The notes under the pieces are model-generated. The model was not told the origin of the DNA. It was given only the letters and a program-made list of their open reading frames with translations, and searched no databases. Positions 6,235 through 14,030 of a stretch of DNA of 64,000 bases are shown piece by piece (the first letter of the stretch is position 1; each line of letters opens with the position of its first letter). This stretch comes from Silanimonas sp044377035 (GTDB lineage Bacteria; Pseudomonadota; Gammaproteobacteria; Xanthomonadales; Xanthomonadaceae), in NCBI RefSeq assembly GCF_044377035.1, contig NZ_JBILJW010000007.1, forward strand, positions 62,001 through 126,000, read 5' to 3'. Made by a program: the position numbers and the translations under genes.

Positions 6235-8580
6235 CTATGCGCGCGGCGGAATGACGTAGGGCTGGGGCGGCAGCCCCTTGCACCATTGTGACCACGCCCA
6301 TCGAATCCCGTCCTCGAAACCCAGGATCGCGGGTGCCGTTTTTCCGATCATCGTGCGGCGCATGATGTCCCGGGTTGACGATCGGAGGGCCGCGAGCGCA
6401 TCCCACTGGCTGGGGCTCGCCCAATGCACCGCCCTGTCGACGAACTCGTCTTCGGACTCCGCGACGAAAGGCGCGAGCCCCGCGCCCCTCATGATGCTGC
6501 ATCCTCCCCTGGCGGGAAGGGTCTTCCCTGCCAGCGTCAGCGTGGGGACCCCCATCCAGAGCGCATGGTAGGTGGTGGTACCTCCGGTGTAGGGCATCGC
6601 ATCGAGGTTGATGTCGACGTCCGTCTGCCGTTGCAGGTACTCGAAGACCTTGCTGCGCGGAATGAACTGGATCCTTGACGGGTCGACGCCTTGCTCGGAG
6701 AACTGGACACGGAGACGTTCGGCCGAAGCGCTGTCGACAGCACCAATGACCATCCTGCTGTCCGGCACCCGCCGGAGCACCTGGCTCCAAAGGCGGATCG
6801 TCGCGGGATTGATCTTGTTCATTCGGTTGAAGCTGCCGAACGTGACGAACGAGTTCCTGATGCAGGGCGCCGGTCCAACATCGGGCGATGGATCCTCGGG
6901 GTGGAAGATGGACGTGCCGGGATTCAGGAGGAGCTTCTCGGTCACTTGGTCGTCCATGGTTCCCGGCGGAGCCCAAAAGACATCGGCGACGTAGTAGTCC
7001 ATCCGCGACAGACCCGTTGTCGCGGGATAACCACCCCAACTGATCTGAACCGGCGCGGGCTTGAAAGCGAAGACGCCGAGACGGTTGAACCCCGTATGCC
7101 CGGAGAGGTCGACGAGCACGTCGATGCGGTCCTGGCGAATGCGGTTGGCGACCATCTCATCGCTCATGCCGACGATGTCGCACCAGCCGTCCGTGAGCGC
7201 GCGCAGGCGAGCCGTGACCTCGTCATTGGTGCGGTGGTTGGAGTAGGCGAAGACTTCGACGCGCGAGCGATCCAAACCCTGCCACAGGGGCGTGACGAAG
7301 TTTGCCATCGCGTGCTGGCGAAGGTCGCCGGAAACGAAGCCCACGCGAAACCGCCGATCCGGGTCGCGATCGTTGTCCCAGAACGCGTGGGGCACGACCG
7401 ACGCTTCGACCAGCTCGCCATATCGGCGGTGCAAGGCAAAGAGCTCTTCCGGGCCGATCTCGGCGACGTGCGCACCGACAAACAGGGCGATGTCGAGGGC
7501 GCCGAGGTGCGACGTCCCCGAATCACGCAGTCGGCGGAACAAGGCCGCGGCCTGCTCGTGGCGGCCAAGACCCAGGTAGCAGACCGCCAGCGCGGAAAGG
7601 CACGCGTGGTTGGCCGGATCGGCAGCCATCGCCTCCTCGAGGAGCGGCAAGGCTTCCTTGAGCTCATCGCGATCGCGCAGGTAAGCGCCGAGCGCCAGGG
7701 CCACGCGATGGTCATGGGCGCCAAGGGCCCGGGCCCGCCGCAGCAGGGTCTCGGCCTCGGGGTCGCCGCGCTGGTTGAGCAGCAGGCCGCGGTTGACCAA
7801 GGCGCGGAGGTTTTCCGGCTCGCGCTGCAGGACCTCGTGGAACAGGGCCTCGGCCTCGTCCAGCCGGCCGCGTTCGTGCAATGCGAGGGCGAGGTTCATC
7901 CTCACGTCCGCGCCGTCGGTGTCGAGGTCGCAGGCGATGCGCAGGACCTCGATGGGCCCGTCGCCGGGCTCATTGCTCGGCAAGCTGGCGCCGAGCACCC
8001 GCCACGCGAAGGCGCACAGCGGGTAGGCGGCGACAAAGGCCGTGGCCGACGCGCGCGCGGCGGCGAAGTCGCGCTTCAGGAAGGTCTCCCGCAACGCCAA
8101 CACAGCCTTGCGAGGGGCGTCGGCGGCCTGCTTTGCCGTCTTGCCGCTGGCGCGGACCTGAGCCGCCAACAGTGCGGTGCGCCGCTCACGCAGGCGTTTC
8201 TCGAATCCGGCCGCGACCTCGGCGGGCAAGCCCGATTGCATCGCCCGATGCAGCAGCCGATGCACGGCCTCGTGCTGCCCGAGCTGCATCAAGGCTTCGA
8301 GCTGGCTGATCCAGAACTCCTTTTCCCAGGGACGCAGCTTCAGAGCGCGCCCGAAGCGGGGCAATGCGCCTTTCCAGTCGCCGCGCTGCGCAAGCAGCCA
8401 TGCGAGTCCGTGCTCGGCCTCGGCGGCATAGGGATTGGCCCGGAGGGCGTCAAGGTACTGGGCCTCGGCCTCGTCCAGGCGTCCGGCCTCGTGCGCGAGG
8501 TGGGCCTCCCGCAACGCGCGCTGGGCGTCGTGGGCCGACTGGGCGGAAGGTGCGGTGTCGCGGGTCATCTCGGCCAGCAT
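6235..8580 (-). CDS. TPR-containing GT41 (SPINDLY/OGT-type) protein O-glycosyltransferase
   Basis: Cytoplasmic protein of 781 residues. Residues about 20-350 are tetratricopeptide repeats (for example AHEAGRLDEAEAQYLDALRANP and LHERGRLDEAEALFHEVLQREP). Residues about 370-765 form a GT41 catalytic region with FRVGFVSGDLRQHAMANF, IDVLVDLSGHTGFNRLGVF, QISWGGYPATTG and FGSFNRMNKI. GT41 enzymes move a sugar from a nucleotide to Ser/Thr of proteins. Position between vioA and fliS-fliD-fliC points to flagellin as acceptor, as for other GT41 enzymes in flagellar clusters. A sigma-54 promoter precedes it. Confidence 0.88.
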   Translation of the reverse strand: MLAEMTRDTAPSAQSAHDAQRALREAHLAHEAGRLDEAEAQYLDALRANPYAAEAEHGLAWLLAQRGDWKGALPRFGRALKLRPWEKEFWISQLEALMQLGQHEAVHRLLHRAMQSGLPAEVAAGFEKRLRERRTALLAAQVRASGKTAKQAADAPRKAVLALRETFLKRDFAAARASATAFVAAYPLCAFAWRVLGASLPSNEPGDGPIEVLRIACDLDTDGADVRMNLALALHERGRLDEAEALFHEVLQREPENLRALVNRGLLLNQRGDPEAETLLRRARALGAHDHRVALALGAYLRDRDELKEALPLLEEAMAADPANHACLSALAVCYLGLGRHEQAAALFRRLRDSGTSHLGALDIALFVGAHVAEIGPEELFALHRRYGELVEASVVPHAFWDNDRDPDRRFRVGFVSGDLRQHAMANFVTPLWQGLDRSRVEVFAYSNHRTNDEVTARLRALTDGWCDIVGMSDEMVANRIRQDRIDVLVDLSGHTGFNRLGVFAFKPAPVQISWGGYPATTGLSRMDYYVADVFWAPPGTMDDQVTEKLLLNPGTSIFHPEDPSPDVGPAPCIRNSFVTFGSFNRMNKINPATIRLWSQVLRRVPDSRMVIGAVDSASAERLRVQFSEQGVDPSRIQFIPRSKVFEYLQRQTDVDINLDAMPYTGGTTTYHALWMGVPTLTLAGKTLPARGGCSIMRGAGLAPFVAESEDEFVDRAVHWASPSQWDALAALRSSTRDIMRRTMIGKTAPAILGFEDGIRWAWSQWCKGLPPQPYVIPPRA

Positions 8581-8613
8581 GGCTCAGGCCCATGGGGACA
8601 GGAACCCTCGGCG

Positions 8614-8629
8614 TGCAAGCCGCGTGCCG
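8614..8629 (-). promoter_or_regulatory. sigma-54 promoter of the GT41 glycosyltransferase gene
   Basis: The minus strand reads CGGCACG-CGGC-TTGCA, with one difference from consensus and the GG and GC kept at correct spacing. It lies in the 58-base gap between the PilZ stop and the GT41 start at 8580, about 35 bases before the start codon. Confidence 0.8.
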
Positions 8630-8638
8630 TCTTCGGCC

Positions 8639-9178
8639 TCAGCCGCGTCGCTGCGCCGCGAGCCAGCGCCGATGCAGGCGGAACACGTGGCGTTCGAGGA
8701 GGTCGGCGAGCGCGGGCTCCAAGGGCTCGAAGGCCCACCACGAGGTGTCGCCCTGTCGCGCCAAGCGGCGCACCGGCAGATACGCCAGCAAGGGCAAGCC
8801 ATCGCCCGGCTGCCAGGCCAAGGTGGCCGGCGCGTCCACGACCTCCGCATCGGCCGCGGAAGCGTCGATGCGCAGGCCGCGCGCACTGAGGCGCACTGCG
8901 CGGGGCGGTGGCGGCGCGAGCGCCGGCAAGGCTTGCGCCAACAGCTGGAGGGTGAGGTCGAGCTTTGCCTCGAGGCGGCGCAGGGCCGGATCGGGCGGAT
9001 GGGCCGGGTCGTCGGATTCACCGCGACGCTCCTCCATCATCGCCAGGTCGCGCAGCAGTCGTTCGACGCCCTCGGCGCTGCCCGCCGGGGGCGGGCCGGG
9101 CTGAACGCGCAGTCGGGCCGTCAACTCGCAGGCGACGGCGCCATCGAACAGTGCGGCGTCGGCGGCGGCCTCATCCAC
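8639..9178 (-). CDS. atypical PilZ-domain protein
   Basis: This protein of 179 residues has a probable GTG start (GTG GAT GAG) that overlaps the stop of the preceding FliT-like gene. An upstream ATG in this frame would overlap that gene by nearly 200 bases. The middle contains predicted helices, and the C-terminal third contains RAVRLSARGLRID, resembling the second PilZ motif. The Arg-x3-Arg c-di-GMP-binding pair is not evident, so it may be a non-binding adaptor PilZ. A PilZ gene occupies the same place after fliS in Xanthomonas flagellar clusters. A role in motility control is inferred from position. Confidence 0.65.
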   Translation of the reverse strand: MDEAAADAALFDGAVACELTARLRVQPGPPPAGSAEGVERLLRDLAMMEERRGESDDPAHPPDPALRRLEAKLDLTLQLLAQALPALAPPPPRAVRLSARGLRIDASAADAEVVDAPATLAWQPGDGLPLLAYLPVRRLARQGDTSWWAFEPLEPALADLLERHVFRLHRRWLAAQRRG

Positions 9179-9461
9179 CGACGTTGCCCAAGTAGGCGCG
9201 TGCCGCTGCGCCACCTTTGCGGGTGGCGGAGAGCTCGCGCGAGACGCCCGATTGCACATCGAGCAGGGCCTGGAGCAGTTCGCGCTGGCCGGCGGCCAGC
9301 ATCTCCATCTCGCTCGTGGCGAGCGGGTTCGCGCCGACGCAGGCCGCGCGCACGGCGGCATCATGGTCCTGCAGGGCCGCCTCGGCGCGCGGAAGATCGA
9401 CGGCGTTGAGCGCGTCCCGGGCGTCGCGCAGGGCCTGCAGGGCCGTCGCGTAATCGCTCAT
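9171..9461 (-). CDS. small helical FliT-like flagellar protein
   Basis: This 96-residue protein starts at MSDYATALQALRDARDAL, 4 bases after the fliS stop. It is almost wholly alpha-helical with heptad-like Leu/Ala spacing, and has no membrane segment or catalytic motif. Size, composition and position directly after fliS match FliT, the FliD export chaperone. Sequence identity to FliT is too weak to assert by eye. Its stop overlaps the GTG of the PilZ gene, suggesting coupled translation of fliS, this gene and pilZ. Confidence 0.6.
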   Translation of the reverse strand: MSDYATALQALRDARDALNAVDLPRAEAALQDHDAAVRAACVGANPLATSEMEMLAAGQRELLQALLDVQSGVSRELSATRKGGAAARAYLGNVGG

Positions 9462-9465
9462 CGGC

Positions 9466-9849
9466 TCAGGCCGGCTTGATCTGCTTCCACGCGGCAAAGA
9501 CGTCGTCCAGCAGGCCGGCCACTTCGCCAAAGCCCTGCGCGTCGTTGGCGGCGTTGGCGGCGACGATGCGCCGCGAGGCGTAGTCGTAAAGGGCCTCCAG
9601 CCGCGCGGCGATGTCGCCGCCCTGGCTGAAATCGAGGCAACCGGACAGCGAATCGACGATGGCGCCGGCTTCGGAGGCGGCCTTGGCCTTGCGCATGAGG
9701 TCGCCGCTGGCGATGCAGGCCTCGGCCATGCGCAGGCGCTGGATGGCGCCTTCGAGCATGAGCGCGATCAGCTGGTGTGGGTCGGCCTCGTGCACGCGGG
9801 TTTCGACGGCGGTGCTGCGGTAGGCGGCGGCGGGGTTGCGGGTGGTCAT
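9466..9849 (-). CDS. fliS: flagellar export chaperone FliS
   Basis: FliS binds the C-terminus of flagellin in the cytoplasm, stops early polymerisation and brings it to the export gate. The 127-residue sequence fits FliS in length and motifs. The N-terminal AAAYRSTAVETRVHEADPHQL and LIALMLEGAIQRLR segments are family hallmarks. The Leu- and Asp-rich C-terminal helix ends in WKQIKPA. It starts 7 bases after fliD ends, and the next small gene begins 4 bases after its stop, giving a fliD-fliS-fliT-like-pilZ operon. Confidence 0.93.
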   Translation of the reverse strand: MTTRNPAAAYRSTAVETRVHEADPHQLIALMLEGAIQRLRMAEACIASGDLMRKAKAASEAGAIVDSLSGCLDFSQGGDIAARLEALYDYASRRIVAANAANDAQGFGEVAGLLDDVFAAWKQIKPA

Positions 9850-9855
9850 CGGGGA

Positions 9856-11184
9856 TCAACCAGCGCCGGGAAGGCGCGCGAGTTCCTGGGTGAGAAAGGA
9901 CGACGTGCTTTGCAGCTGCGAAACGAGACCGTCGAGCGCAGTGAACTGGCGCCGGTAGTTGTCCTCGATGCGGGCGATGCGCACGTCGAGGCGGTCGCGG
10001 TCGCTCAACAGGCCCTTCAGGCGATCGTTCAACGCCTTGGTTCGGGCGTCGAGCAGGCCGGTGTTCGGGGCGACGGCGCCTTCGAGGCGGGCGGAAAGCA
10101 CGGCGCCGAGGCTGCCCACGCGCTCCTTGTCGAACAGGCGCTCCACCGCGGAGGGACTGGCGGCGAGTGCGGCGTCGAACTTGCTGACGTCGATGCTGAG
10201 CGAGCCGTCCTTGCTGCTCTTGATGCCGAGCGTGCTGAGCTCGGCGAAGGCGTCACCAATGGCACCGCGAAGCTGCTGCTGCAGGCCACGCACGGCGGCA
10301 TCGCCGAGCAGCGGCCCGCCGGTACGCGATTCGGCGTTGTAGGCGCTGGCGTTGCGGAGCTGGGTCAGGGCGGCGTTGTACGAACCGACGAAGGTCTGGA
10401 GTGCGGTGCGGACGTTCGCGTTGTCGGCGACGATGTCGAGCGTGAAGGTGCTGTTGTCCTGCGCCTTGGTCAGGTCGATCGTGACGCCACTGATGAGATC
10501 GGTCAGGCGGTTGCTGTCCGCCGTCCGGGTGACGCCGTCCACCTTGACCACGGCATTCGTCGCCGTCGTGGTGACCGCGAGGCCATTGGTGAACGTGGCG
10601 ATGCTGCCCGTGGCGTTGATGGTGATGGCGCCGGCGGTGCCCGCCTTGGCGGCGTTGAGCACCAGCACGCTGCCGGAGTCGCCGTTGACGACGGTCGCCG
10701 CAAGGCCCTTACCGGCGGTCGCCGTGTTGATGGCGTCGCGCAGCTGGGTGATGGTGTTGGTGGCGCCGAGCGTGACGTTGAAGGTCTCGGTGCCGACGGT
10801 GAAGCTCAGGGTGCCGCTGCCGAGATCGGCACTGGTGGTGACGGGGCCGCTCTGGCGCTTCTGCGCCGTCGCCAGCGACTCGACCTCGATGGTGTAGCGC
10901 CCGAGGGCGGCGGCGCTGGTGGCCGTCGCCGTGAATCCGGCGTCGGCCTGGATGGTGGCCTTGCGGCCGGCGACACCGCTGCTGCCATCGAGCGCGTTCG
11001 CGGCCGTGCGCAAGCTGGAGAGCGCGGTCTTGATCTGGTTGAACGCGGTGAGGTCGGCGCGGGCGTCGGTTTCCCGGCGGGCGATCCGCTGCTCCTGCGG
11101 CGCGCGCTCGGCCGCCACCAGCTGGGAGACCAGCTGGTTGACGTTGATGCCGGACCCGATGCCGGGACTGGAAATCGAACCCAT
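9856..11184 (-). CDS. fliD: flagellar filament cap protein FliD (HAP2)
   Basis: FliD caps the growing filament and folds exported flagellin subunits. The 442-residue protein has the N-terminal signature ISSPGIGSGINVNQLVSQLV and heptad-rich coiled-coil ends (residues about 35-70 and 375-440). The middle is Thr/Ala/Gly-rich, with the LRDAINTATAGKGLAATVVN motif of FliD. A strong GAGGAG ribosome site stands 6 bases before the ATG at 11184. It heads an operon with fliS, the FliT-like gene and pilZ. A sigma-28-like site upstream suggests late-class expression, as for the flagellins. Confidence 0.93.
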   Translation of the reverse strand: MGSISSPGIGSGINVNQLVSQLVAAERAPQEQRIARRETDARADLTAFNQIKTALSSLRTAANALDGSSGVAGRKATIQADAGFTATATSAAALGRYTIEVESLATAQKRQSGPVTTSADLGSGTLSFTVGTETFNVTLGATNTITQLRDAINTATAGKGLAATVVNGDSGSVLVLNAAKAGTAGAITINATGSIATFTNGLAVTTTATNAVVKVDGVTRTADSNRLTDLISGVTIDLTKAQDNSTFTLDIVADNANVRTALQTFVGSYNAALTQLRNASAYNAESRTGGPLLGDAAVRGLQQQLRGAIGDAFAELSTLGIKSSKDGSLSIDVSKFDAALAASPSAVERLFDKERVGSLGAVLSARLEGAVAPNTGLLDARTKALNDRLKGLLSDRDRLDVRIARIEDNYRRQFTALDGLVSQLQSTSSFLTQELARLPGAG

Positions 11185-11207
11185 GGCGAACTCCTCGACT
11201 CTGCTGG

Positions 11208-11234
11208 ATATCGGCCGCGCCCCCGGGGCCTGAA
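11208..11234 (-). promoter_or_regulatory. possible sigma-28 promoter of fliD
   Basis: The minus strand has GCCGATAT (7 of 8 against the FliA -10 GCCGATAA). Fifteen bases upstream the -35 is TTCA rather than TAAA. The good -10 lies about 24 bases from the fliD start codon. The -35 is weak. Confidence 0.5.
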
Positions 11235-11273
11235 GCTACGCCGCCGGGGGAAGGGCCGCCAGTGCGCGCCGGT

Positions 11274-12488
11274 TCAGCCCCGCAGGAGGGTCAGGACGTT
11301 CTGCGGGATCTGATTGGCCTGGGCCAGCATCGCCGTGCCGGCCTGCTGCAGGATCTGCGTGCGGGTCAGTTCGGCGGTTTCGCGGGCGTAGTCGGCGTCG
11401 CGGATGCGGCTGCGCGAAGCCGTCAGGTTCTCGGAGTTCGTCGTCAGGTTGGCGATCACCGAGCTGAAGCGGTTCTGGATGGCACCCAGGTCGGCGCGGC
11501 CCCCGTTCACCGTCGTCAGCGAGAGGTCGACGATCGACAGGGCGCGGCCGGCCCCGACGACGGTGGAGATGTCGAGGGTGTCGAGGTAGGCCGGGTTGCT
11601 GGCCGGTGCCACCGTGTTCGCCGCCGGCGCCGTGCCGAGGGTGATGCCGGCGGTGCTGCTGCTGACGGCACCGTAGGCGACGGCGTAGCCAGCGAACGCG
11701 CCGTTCGCATCGACCGCCTGGCGGACCGACGAGAACGTGATGTCGACGCCGTTGGCGGCGACTTCGGCATAGAGGCCGGTTTCGCCGATGCGGGCGTTGA
11801 TGGCGGCGGCGATGCGGCCCACCACGGTGCTCGCGGTATCGCCGATGCGCACCTCGACGTCATCGATGGCGATGGCGGTGCCGAGGCTGTCGGTGACGGT
11901 GATGCCCGAGATGGTGGCGGCGGCGGTCGCCGTGCCGGTCACCACACCGGCGCCGGTGAAGGTGTCGAACACCGCCCCGCCCAGGGCCTCGGCGCGGGTG
12001 TCGGCGGTCTCGGTGATGGCGATGGCCTGGCCGGCGTTGGCACCGACCTGGAACAGCTGCGCCGTGAACGAGCCGTCCAGCAGCTTGGTGCCGTTGAATT
12101 CCGCTTGTTTGGCCACGCGGTCGACTTCGTCGATGAGCTGCTGAACTTCGGAATTCAGCGCATCGCGGTCGCTCTGGCTGTTGGTGGCGTTCGCCGACTG
12201 CACGGCCAGCTCGCGGATGCGCTGCAGGTTGGAACCGACTTCGCCGAGGGCGCCTTCGGCCACCTGGGCGAGCGAGATGCCGTCGTTGGCGTTGCGGGCG
12301 GCCTGGTTGAGGCCGCGGATCTGGGTGGTGAAACGTTCGGAGATGGCCAAGCCGGCGGCGTCGTCCCGGGCGCTGTTGATGCGCAGGCCCGAGGACAGCC
12401 GCTGGATGGTCGTCGCCAGCGAGGCGCTGTTCGCCTGGAGATTCCGCTGGGCATTCAGCGAAATCGTGTTGGTATTGATGATGCTCAT
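11274..12488 (-). CDS. fliC: flagellin 1 (sigma-54-controlled copy)
   Basis: Flagellin of 404 residues starting MSIINTNTISLNAQRNL; an in-frame extension upstream is not flagellin-like and overlaps the promoter. Conserved D0/D1 ends flank a variable Ala/Thr/Gly-rich centre (about residues 175-320) where O-glycan acceptor Ser/Thr would lie. The C-terminal end is QAGTAMLAQANQIPQNVLTLLRG. This copy is the most diverged of the three: Q-A instead of V-A after RGLN, and SEVQQLIDEVD instead of AEVxQLVDEID. It alone has a perfect sigma-54 promoter, about 120 bases upstream. It may form the filament part made first, by analogy with sigma-54-controlled flagellins in Vibrio. Confidence 0.93.
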   Translation of the reverse strand: MSIINTNTISLNAQRNLQANSASLATTIQRLSSGLRINSARDDAAGLAISERFTTQIRGLNQAARNANDGISLAQVAEGALGEVGSNLQRIRELAVQSANATNSQSDRDALNSEVQQLIDEVDRVAKQAEFNGTKLLDGSFTAQLFQVGANAGQAIAITETADTRAEALGGAVFDTFTGAGVVTGTATAAATISGITVTDSLGTAIAIDDVEVRIGDTASTVVGRIAAAINARIGETGLYAEVAANGVDITFSSVRQAVDANGAFAGYAVAYGAVSSSTAGITLGTAPAANTVAPASNPAYLDTLDISTVVGAGRALSIVDLSLTTVNGGRADLGAIQNRFSSVIANLTTNSENLTASRSRIRDADYARETAELTRTQILQQAGTAMLAQANQIPQNVLTLLRG

Positions 12489-12604
12489 GTCCGTTGGATC
12501 CTCGAGGAGATGGGAAGAGCCCTGCGGGCCAAGGCCCGGCAGGACACGCGGACCCCTCACGGCATCCGCCGACCGCCGGCTTCCCGACAGGTCTGCCCCA
12601 GAGC

Positions 12605-12620
12605 TGCAAGCCCCGTGCCA
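12605..12620 (-). promoter_or_regulatory. sigma-54 promoter of flagellin 1
   Basis: The minus strand reads TGGCACG-GGGC-TTGCA, an exact consensus match. The predicted start of transcription leaves a leader of about 105 bases before the ATG at 12488. The site lies just downstream of the terminator of flagellin 2. Confidence 0.85.
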
Positions 12621-12640
12621 TACACCACGAACGCGGGCAC

Positions 12641-12678
12641 GCCAAAGGAAACGGGCCGGAGGTCGCCCCCCGGCCCGG
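12641..12678 (-). terminator. terminator after flagellin 2
   Basis: On the minus strand an 8-base GC stem (CGGGCCGG paired with CCGGCCCG, loop about 10) is followed by GTTTCCTTT. It lies about 30 bases after the flagellin 2 stop and before the flagellin 1 promoter. The stem is strong; the T-tract is interrupted. Confidence 0.65.
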
Positions 12679-12705
12679 TGCCCGAACATCATTGGAAGGG
12701 GCGGC

Positions 12706-13899
12706 TTACCGGAGCAGCGCCAAAACGTTGGCCGGGATCTGGTTGGCCTGCGCCAGCATCGAGGTGCCGGCCTGTTGCAGGATCTGCGTGCGGGTCAACT
12801 CGGCGGTCTCGCGGGCGTAGTCCGCGTCGCGGATGCGGCTGCGGGAGGCCGTCAGGTTCTCCGCGCTGGTGTTGAGGTTGGCCACCACCGACTGGAAGCG
12901 GTTCTGCACGGCACCGAGGTCGGCGCGGGCACCGTTCACCGTGGTCAGGGCCTTGTCGATGATCGTGATGGCTCGACCCGCACCGACGATGGTGCTCACA
13001 TCGAGGCCATTCAGGCGAGTGACCGAGGTGTTGCTACCCGCACCGCCGGTCACACCGAACGTGGTGATGCCGGCGGCGCTGCTGGTTCCGCCGTTGATGG
13101 TGATCCCGGCGGCGACGCCGCTGCTGTTGACCCACTCGGTCACGGATTCCAGCGTCATCGCGACGCCATTGGCGCGAGCCAGCACGCCGGTGTCGGCAAC
13201 CGCAGCATTGAACGCGGCCTCCATCTTCGTCACCACCTGTGCCGCGGTATCGCCGACGGCGACATCGACATCACCGACGGCGATGGTGTTGCCGTTCGGG
13301 CCGACCACGCCGAGCCCGGAGATGGTGCCGGCCGACGTCGCCGTGCCGGAGGCGAAGGTGCCGCCGGTGATGAAGCCGAACGTGGCCGCGCCGATCTGCT
13401 CGACACGAACGTCGGCGGTCTTCTGGATGGCGATGGCCTGGCCGGCGTTGGCGCCGACCTGGAACAGCTGGCCGAGGAAGGAACCGTCGAGCAGCTTGGT
13501 GCCGTTGAACTCGGCCTGCTTGGCCACGCGGTCGATTTCGTCGACCAGCTGCGTGACTTCGGCGTTCAGGGCGTCACGGTCGCTCTGGCTGTTGGTGGCG
13601 TTCGCCGACTGCACGGCCAGCTCGCGGATGCGCTGCAGGTTCGTGCCGACTTCGCCGAGGGCGCCTTCCGCCGTCTGCGCCAGCGACACGCCGTCGTTGG
13701 CGTTGCGGACGGCGACGTTCAGGCCGCGGATCTGGGTGGTGAAGCGCTCGGAAATCGCCAGGCCGGCCGCGTCGTCGCGGGCGCTGTTGATGCGCAGGCC
13801 CGAGGACAGGCGCTGGATCGTCGTCGCCAGCGAGGCCGAGTTCGACTGCAGGTTGCGCTGGGCATTCAGCGAAATCGTGTTGGTGTTGATGACGGACAC
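12706..13899 (-). CDS. fliC: flagellin 2 (GTG start)
   Basis: Flagellin of 397 residues. The start is taken as the GTG at 13899 because it gives MSVINTNTISLNAQ, identical to flagellin 3, and has GAGGGGAG about 6 bases upstream. An ATG ten codons earlier would add a Pro/Arg-rich tail unknown in flagellins. The first ~150 and last ~90 residues are nearly identical to flagellin 3. The centre (about 170-310) differs in sequence, with MTLESVTEWVNSSGVAAG-like content. No sigma-28 or sigma-54 promoter was found between the terminator of flagellin 3 and this start. It may depend on readthrough or be weakly expressed. Confidence 0.9.
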   Translation of the reverse strand: MSVINTNTISLNAQRNLQSNSASLATTIQRLSSGLRINSARDDAAGLAISERFTTQIRGLNVAVRNANDGVSLAQTAEGALGEVGTNLQRIRELAVQSANATNSQSDRDALNAEVTQLVDEIDRVAKQAEFNGTKLLDGSFLGQLFQVGANAGQAIAIQKTADVRVEQIGAATFGFITGGTFASGTATSAGTISGLGVVGPNGNTIAVGDVDVAVGDTAAQVVTKMEAAFNAAVADTGVLARANGVAMTLESVTEWVNSSGVAAGITINGGTSSAAGITTFGVTGGAGSNTSVTRLNGLDVSTIVGAGRAITIIDKALTTVNGARADLGAVQNRFQSVVANLNTSAENLTASRSRIRDADYARETAELTRTQILQQAGTSMLAQANQIPANVLALLR

Positions 13900-13948
13900 A
13901 GCCGCTCCCCTCGGCGCACCCGGAGGCATCGCCGCGCGAATTCAGGAC

Positions 13949-13980
13949 AAAGAAAAGGCGGGCCCGGGCTCGGGCCCGCC
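13949..13980 (-). terminator. rho-independent terminator after flagellin 3
   Basis: On the minus strand a 10-base perfect stem (GGCGGGCCCG with CGGGCCCGCC, loop AGCC) is followed by TTTTCTTT. It lies about 50 bases after the flagellin 3 stop and isolates flagellin 3 from flagellin 2. Confidence 0.85.
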
Positions 13981-14030
13981 TTCGGGCATTGCGGATCGGG
14001 ACGCCGGCACGAGGCCGGCGCCCGGATCGA

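Noticed and set aside
6268..6282. Plus-strand CGGCAGC-CCC-TTGCA as a sigma-54 promoter
   Set aside because: The spacing is one base too short, and it lies inside the end of the GT41 gene facing no gene start.
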